NCBI GenBank assembly: GCA_001295905.1
Contig: LJHT01000017.1
Coordinates: 43,485 to 107,484, forward strand
Reading direction: 5' to 3'
Length of the DNA stretch: 64,000 bases
From: a beta proteobacterium AAP51
GTDB lineage: Bacteria > Pseudomonadota > Gammaproteobacteria > Burkholderiales > Burkholderiaceae_C
Both the position numbers and the translations under genes were made by a program. Position 1 is the first letter of the stretch. Every line of letters begins with the position of its first letter. The notes under the pieces are model-generated. The model saw only the letters and a program-made list of their open reading frames with translations, ran no database searches and had not been told where the DNA came from. Of the stretch, positions 60,579 to 64,000 are shown one piece after another.

Positions 60579-62931
60579 GCAGCCAGCGCGCCAGCGCCGG
60601 CAACAGCACCAGCGCGCCCACCATGTTCCACAGGAACATGAAGGCCAGCAGGATGCCCATGTCGGCCTGGAACTTGATGGGGCTGAAGAACCAGGTGCCC
60701 ACGGCCAGCGCCAGCGTCAGGCCAGTGAGCATGACCACGCGGCCGGTGAACTGCAGCGAGCGCTGGAAGGCCTGGTCGACCGTGTCGCCGCGCTTCAGGC
60801 GCTGCAACATCACCGCCAGTACATAGAGCGCGTAGTCCACGCCGATGCCCACGCCCAGCGCGATGACGGGCAGCGTGGCCACCTTCACGCCCATGCCCAG
60901 CATCACCATCAGCGCCTCGCACAGCATCGACGTCAGCACCAGCGGCAGCACCGCCACCACCGTGGCCCGCCACGAGCGGAAGGTGATCCAGCACAGCACG
61001 ATGACGGCGCCGTACACCCACAGCAGCATCTCGCGCATGGCCTTGCGCACCACCTGGTTGGTGGCCGCCTCCACCCCGGCCGAGCCCGCCGCCAGCAGGA
61101 AACGCGCTTCGCCCGGCGGCTGCTCGGCGATGAAACGTTCGACCTCGCTGACCACGCCGTCCAGCGTGCGCGCCTTGTGGTCTTTCAGGAAGACATGCAG
61201 GCTCAGGAAGGAGCAGGCCTTGTTCAGCAGCTCGCGCGGCGCAATGGCCTGCACGCCGCCCAGCGCCTGGTCGTTGGCGATGAGCTCGTACCACTTGAAG
61301 TTGCCTTCGTTGAAGCCCACCATCGCCAGCTTCGACAGCCCCGCCATCGACTGGGTGCCCTCCACGCCCGGCAACTGCTGCAGCCGCCAGGCGAGTTCAT
61401 CCACCTGGCTCAGCGTGGCGTAGCGCGTGCACTGGTCGTCGGGCGAGGTCACCATCACCGTCAGGATGTCGGTGCTGGCGGCGTAGTTCTGCACGACGAA
61501 GGCGTTGTCCAGGTTGTAGCGGGAGTCGGCCCGCAGTTCGGGCGCGCCGGCATCGAGGTCACCCACCTCGATGCGCAGCGCCAGCGACACCGACACCGCC
61601 AGCAGCACCGCCGAAGCCGACACCGCAATGAGCGCCGGCTTGCGCCGCGTGAACTGCGCGAGGAAGGCCCAGATGCCCTTCAGCTCGGTGGCCTGCTCCT
61701 GCTTCAGGCTGCGCTCGGCGGCATTGGGGCTGACGCCCGAGTACGACAGCAGCACCGGCAGCAACACGAGGTTGGTGAACACCAGCACGGCCACGCCGAT
61801 GCTGGCGTTGGCCGCCAGTTCCTGGATGACGCGGATGTCGATCAGCGCCAGCACGGCAAAGCCCACCGCGTCGCACAAGAGCGCCGTCAGGCCGGCGACG
61901 AAGAGCCGCCGGAAGGTGTAGCGCGCGGCCACCAGCGGGTGGGTGCCGCGGCCCACGTCCTGCAGGATGCCGTTCATCTTCTGCGCGCCGTGGCTCATGC
62001 CGATGGCAAACACCAGGAAGGGCACGAGCACCGAATACGGGTCGAGCGAATAGCCCAGGAGGCGCAGCAGCCCCAGCTGCCACACCACCGCCACCAGCGA
62101 ACACGCCACCACGATGACGGTGGAGCGCACGCAGCGCGTGTAGGCGAACAGCACGCCGGCGCAGATGACGAGCGCCAGCGCGAAGAACAGGCCCACCTGG
62201 CGCACGCCTTCGATGAGGTCGCCCATCACCTTGGCGAAGCCGATCATGTGGATGTCGATGCGATCGCTCTGGTACTTGGCGCGCAGTTCCTCGAGCTGGC
62301 GGCCGAGTTCGCCGTAGTCCAGCGGCTGGCCGGTGCGCGGGTCCTTGTCGAGCAGCGGCACGAAGATGATGCTGCTCTTGAAGTCGGCCGCCACGAGCTG
62401 GCCGATCTCGCCCGAGCGCTCGACGTTGGCGCGCACCTCGGCCATGCTCTCGGGGCTGCCGTCGTAGCGGTCGCTCATCACCGTGTCGCCGTCCAGGCCC
62501 TCTTCGGTGACGGCCACCCAGCGCGTGTTGCTGGTCCACAGCGACTTCAGGAAAGGCCGGTCCACGCCCGGCATCAGGAACACTTCGTCGTTGATGAGGC
62601 GCAGCGTTTCCAGGTACTGCTTGTCGAAGATGGTGCCTTCCTTCGCCGCGACGGCGATGCGGATGGCGTTGCTGCCGGCACCGAGCTTCTCGCGCTGCTC
62701 GAGGAAGTTGACGATGTAGGGGTGCTGGGCCGGAATCGTCTTCTCGAAGCTGGCGGCCAGCTTCACGCTCAGCGCCTGCCAGCCCAGCAGCACCGTGGCC
62801 AGCAGGCACAGCGCCACCACCCAGGCGCGGTGGTTGAAGAACAGCCGCTCGGCGGCCGAGCCGCTGCGCACATCGAAGTCTTCCAGGCGCGGAATGACGG
62901 CTTGAGAGGTGTCGTCGGAAGGCAGGCTCAC
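60541..62931 (-). CDS. RND/MMPL-family transporter
   Basis: A 796-aa inner-membrane protein. Twelve helices in two repeats, each with a large periplasmic loop: helix ~36-55, loop to ~235, helix cluster ~236-400, second loop ~455-620, final cluster to 790. Family motifs include LVPFLVFAIGMSHGAQKMNGI and LPVIALGVGIGVDYALYVLAVML. Usually found with a YCF48-type protein, as here 64 bp upstream. The substrate is unknown, possibly a hydrophobic lipid. Confidence 0.9.
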   Translation of the reverse strand: MSLPSDDTSQAVIPRLEDFDVRSGSAAERLFFNHRAWVVALCLLATVLLGWQALSVKLAASFEKTIPAQHPYIVNFLEQREKLGAGSNAIRIAVAAKEGTIFDKQYLETLRLINDEVFLMPGVDRPFLKSLWTSNTRWVAVTEEGLDGDTVMSDRYDGSPESMAEVRANVERSGEIGQLVAADFKSSIIFVPLLDKDPRTGQPLDYGELGRQLEELRAKYQSDRIDIHMIGFAKVMGDLIEGVRQVGLFFALALVICAGVLFAYTRCVRSTVIVVACSLVAVVWQLGLLRLLGYSLDPYSVLVPFLVFAIGMSHGAQKMNGILQDVGRGTHPLVAARYTFRRLFVAGLTALLCDAVGFAVLALIDIRVIQELAANASIGVAVLVFTNLVLLPVLLSYSGVSPNAAERSLKQEQATELKGIWAFLAQFTRRKPALIAVSASAVLLAVSVSLALRIEVGDLDAGAPELRADSRYNLDNAFVVQNYAASTDILTVMVTSPDDQCTRYATLSQVDELAWRLQQLPGVEGTQSMAGLSKLAMVGFNEGNFKWYELIANDQALGGVQAIAPRELLNKACSFLSLHVFLKDHKARTLDGVVSEVERFIAEQPPGEARFLLAAGSAGVEAATNQVVRKAMREMLLWVYGAVIVLCWITFRSWRATVVAVLPLVLTSMLCEALMVMLGMGVKVATLPVIALGVGIGVDYALYVLAVMLQRLKRGDTVDQAFQRSLQFTGRVVMLTGLTLALAVGTWFFSPIKFQADMGILLAFMFLWNMVGALVLLPALARWLLKPAVVASAVPA

Positions 62932-62995
62932 GGTGCGGTTCTCGGGCTCAGCAAAAGATGGGAAGGGTGGGCGCGCCAGGGCCGACGCGGGCGCA

Positions 62996-64000
62996 TCAGC
63001 CCAGCGGCACGCGCAGCCAGCCGCGCAGGCCGGTCAGCACCAGCTGGCCGTCGCCGGCCGCCACCACGCCGGCCGCCGGAAAGGGCGGCGCTGCCGGGCG
63101 GCGCGTGAAGCTCTGGCCCTGGTCGCGGCTGAGCAGCACGTCGCCGTTCTGCGCCACCAGCACCACGGCGCCGTCGGCCAGCACCGTGCCGGCGCTGATG
63201 CTCACCGGCACCGGGTTGGCCACCTGCGCCCAGGTGGCGCCGTCATCGGCCGAGCGCCACACATTGCCGCGCAGGCCGTACACCAGCACCACGCCATCGG
63301 CCGGCAGCAGCACGCCGAAGAAGCTGCCCTTGTAGGGCGTGGCCACGGCGGTGAAGCTGGCGCCGGCGTCGGCCGAGCGCATCAGCAGGCCTTGCTCGCC
63401 GACCACGAACACGCGCGACGCGGCGGCCGCCAGGCCGTACATGTGGAGCTGGCGCGGGTTCGGCAACCGCCCTGCCAGCGACTGGAAGCTGGCACCGCCG
63501 TCGGCCGATTCCAGCGCCAGGCCGAAGGCGCCCACCGCCAGCAGCTTGCCGCCGGTCTGGGCGAGGTCGAAGAAGGGCTTGTCGGGGCCCTCTTCCACCT
63601 TGCGCTCGGCAGCGCGGCGCTGGCCTTCGTCTTGCGCATCGCGCAGCAGCACCTGGGCGGCGCGGGCGCCGTCCATCACCAGGCGCCAGGTCTGGCCGCC
63701 GTCGCTGCTGCGCAGCAGCGTGCCGAAGTGCCCGGCCGCCCAGCCCTCGCGCGGGTTGTCGAAATGCAGCGCGGTGATGCTCACGCGCGCCGGCACCTGG
63801 GCCTGGGCCCAGGTCTTGCCGGCGTCGTCGCTGTAGGCCACGGTACCGCGCTCGCCGGCCACCAGCAGGCGCGGGCCGGCCCGCGTGGCCGACAGCAGCG
63901 CGCCGCGCAGCGCCAGGGGCGTCTGCAGGGCCGGCCGGCTGAGCACCGCTGGCAGCGTAGCGCCGGCGGCGCCCGGGCCGGCGCCAGGGGCCGCAGCCGG
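62996..64000 (-). CDS. YCF48/BNR-repeat beta-propeller protein, 5' end outside window
   Basis: The minus frame stays open to the right edge, so only the C-terminal 334 codons are visible; the leftmost visible part (PAAAPGAGPGAAG) may follow a signal peptide. Six Asp-box repeats are seen: YSDDAGKTW, SSDGGQTW, SADGGASF, SADAGASF, SADDGATW, SRDQGQSF, as in YCF48/HCF136-like propellers. Probably periplasmic and functionally tied to the RND transporter. Confidence 0.88.
   Translation of the reverse strand, partial: PAAAPGAGPGAAGATLPAVLSRPALQTPLALRGALLSATRAGPRLLVAGERGTVAYSDDAGKTWAQAQVPARVSITALHFDNPREGWAAGHFGTLLRSSDGGQTWRLVMDGARAAQVLLRDAQDEGQRRAAERKVEEGPDKPFFDLAQTGGKLLAVGAFGLALESADGGASFQSLAGRLPNPRQLHMYGLAAAASRVFVVGEQGLLMRSADAGASFTAVATPYKGSFFGVLLPADGVVLVYGLRGNVWRSADDGATWAQVANPVPVSISAGTVLADGAVVLVAQNGDVLLSRDQGQSFTRRPAAPPFPAAGVVAAGDGQLVLTGLRGWLRVPLG

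Noticed and set aside
1..64000. CRISPR arrays, rRNA or tRNA genes
   Set aside because: No regularly spaced repeat series and no tRNA-like cloverleaf or rRNA segment was recognised; intergenic gaps are mostly under 200 bp.

Overview
The window reads as chromosomal DNA of a phototrophic betaproteobacterium of the order Burkholderiales, most like the Rubrivivax/Leptothrix group. The reasons are very high GC, the gene order fliEFGHIJKLMNOPQR, bacteriochlorophyll genes (bchE, bchJ) with a PpsR/CrtJ-type box, a cbb3-like oxidase, and GC-rich palindromic intergenic repeats. It is almost fully coding, with many ATGA and TGATG overlaps. No rRNA, tRNA or CRISPR array was seen. Species cannot be fixed from sequence alone.

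Layout. 1-716: the 5' part of a tyrosine recombinase running off the left edge. 803-12764: flagellar basal body, switch and export genes, fliE divergent from fliF-fliR. 12797-19247: a LivHMGF-type ABC importer whose last ATPase gene is fused in frame to a vanillin/benzaldehyde-type aldehyde dehydrogenase, with a divergent AraC-type regulator (19459-20424). The 335-bp gap between the binding-protein gene and livH holds two inverted copies of a nested hairpin element. 20443-23170: a Bug-type binding protein and a benzoylformate-decarboxylase-like enzyme. 23395-28094: degenerate HD-GYP protein, NAD(P)-binding protein, beta-CASP nuclease and MgtC-type membrane protein. 28102-35160: prolyl-4-hydroxylase-like oxygenase, YaaA, an esterase, DnaE2 and an integron-type integrase whose promoter carries a LexA box. 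35411-38018: uppP and a serine hydrolase. 38060-42975: a five-gene overlapping operon of ABC exporter, amidohydrolase and DesK/DesR-like two-component system. 43118-45773: a small Cys-rich protein, bchE and bchJ. 45739-50076: cbb3-like oxidase with SCO. 50247-52963: a DUF1631 protein and a secreted NTF2-like protein. 53222-60578: hydroxycinnamate and vanillate catabolism (hydratase, feruloyl-CoA synthetase, amidohydrolase, SDR, vanAB, vanR). 60541-64000: RND transporter and a YCF48-type protein cut by the right edge.

How the genes work together. Two blocks about 40 kb apart deal with lignin-type aromatics. The right block appears to convert feruloyl-CoA through hydration, oxidation and hydrolytic deacetylation to vanillate, then demethylate it with VanAB under VanR. 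The left block imports a substrate and oxidises an aromatic aldehyde. Two genes outside the flagellar cluster (HD-GYP-like, DUF1631) carry good sigma-28 promoter matches and so may belong to the motility regulon.

Most interesting: the nested hairpin pair with covarying stems and invariant internal-loop strands; the SOS-type intI-dnaE2 arrangement; the LivF-aldehyde dehydrogenase fusion; and the hydrolytic feruloyl-CoA route with a palindrome over its promoter. Start codons were chosen by eye from Shine-Dalgarno matches and family alignments held in memory; no search was run.
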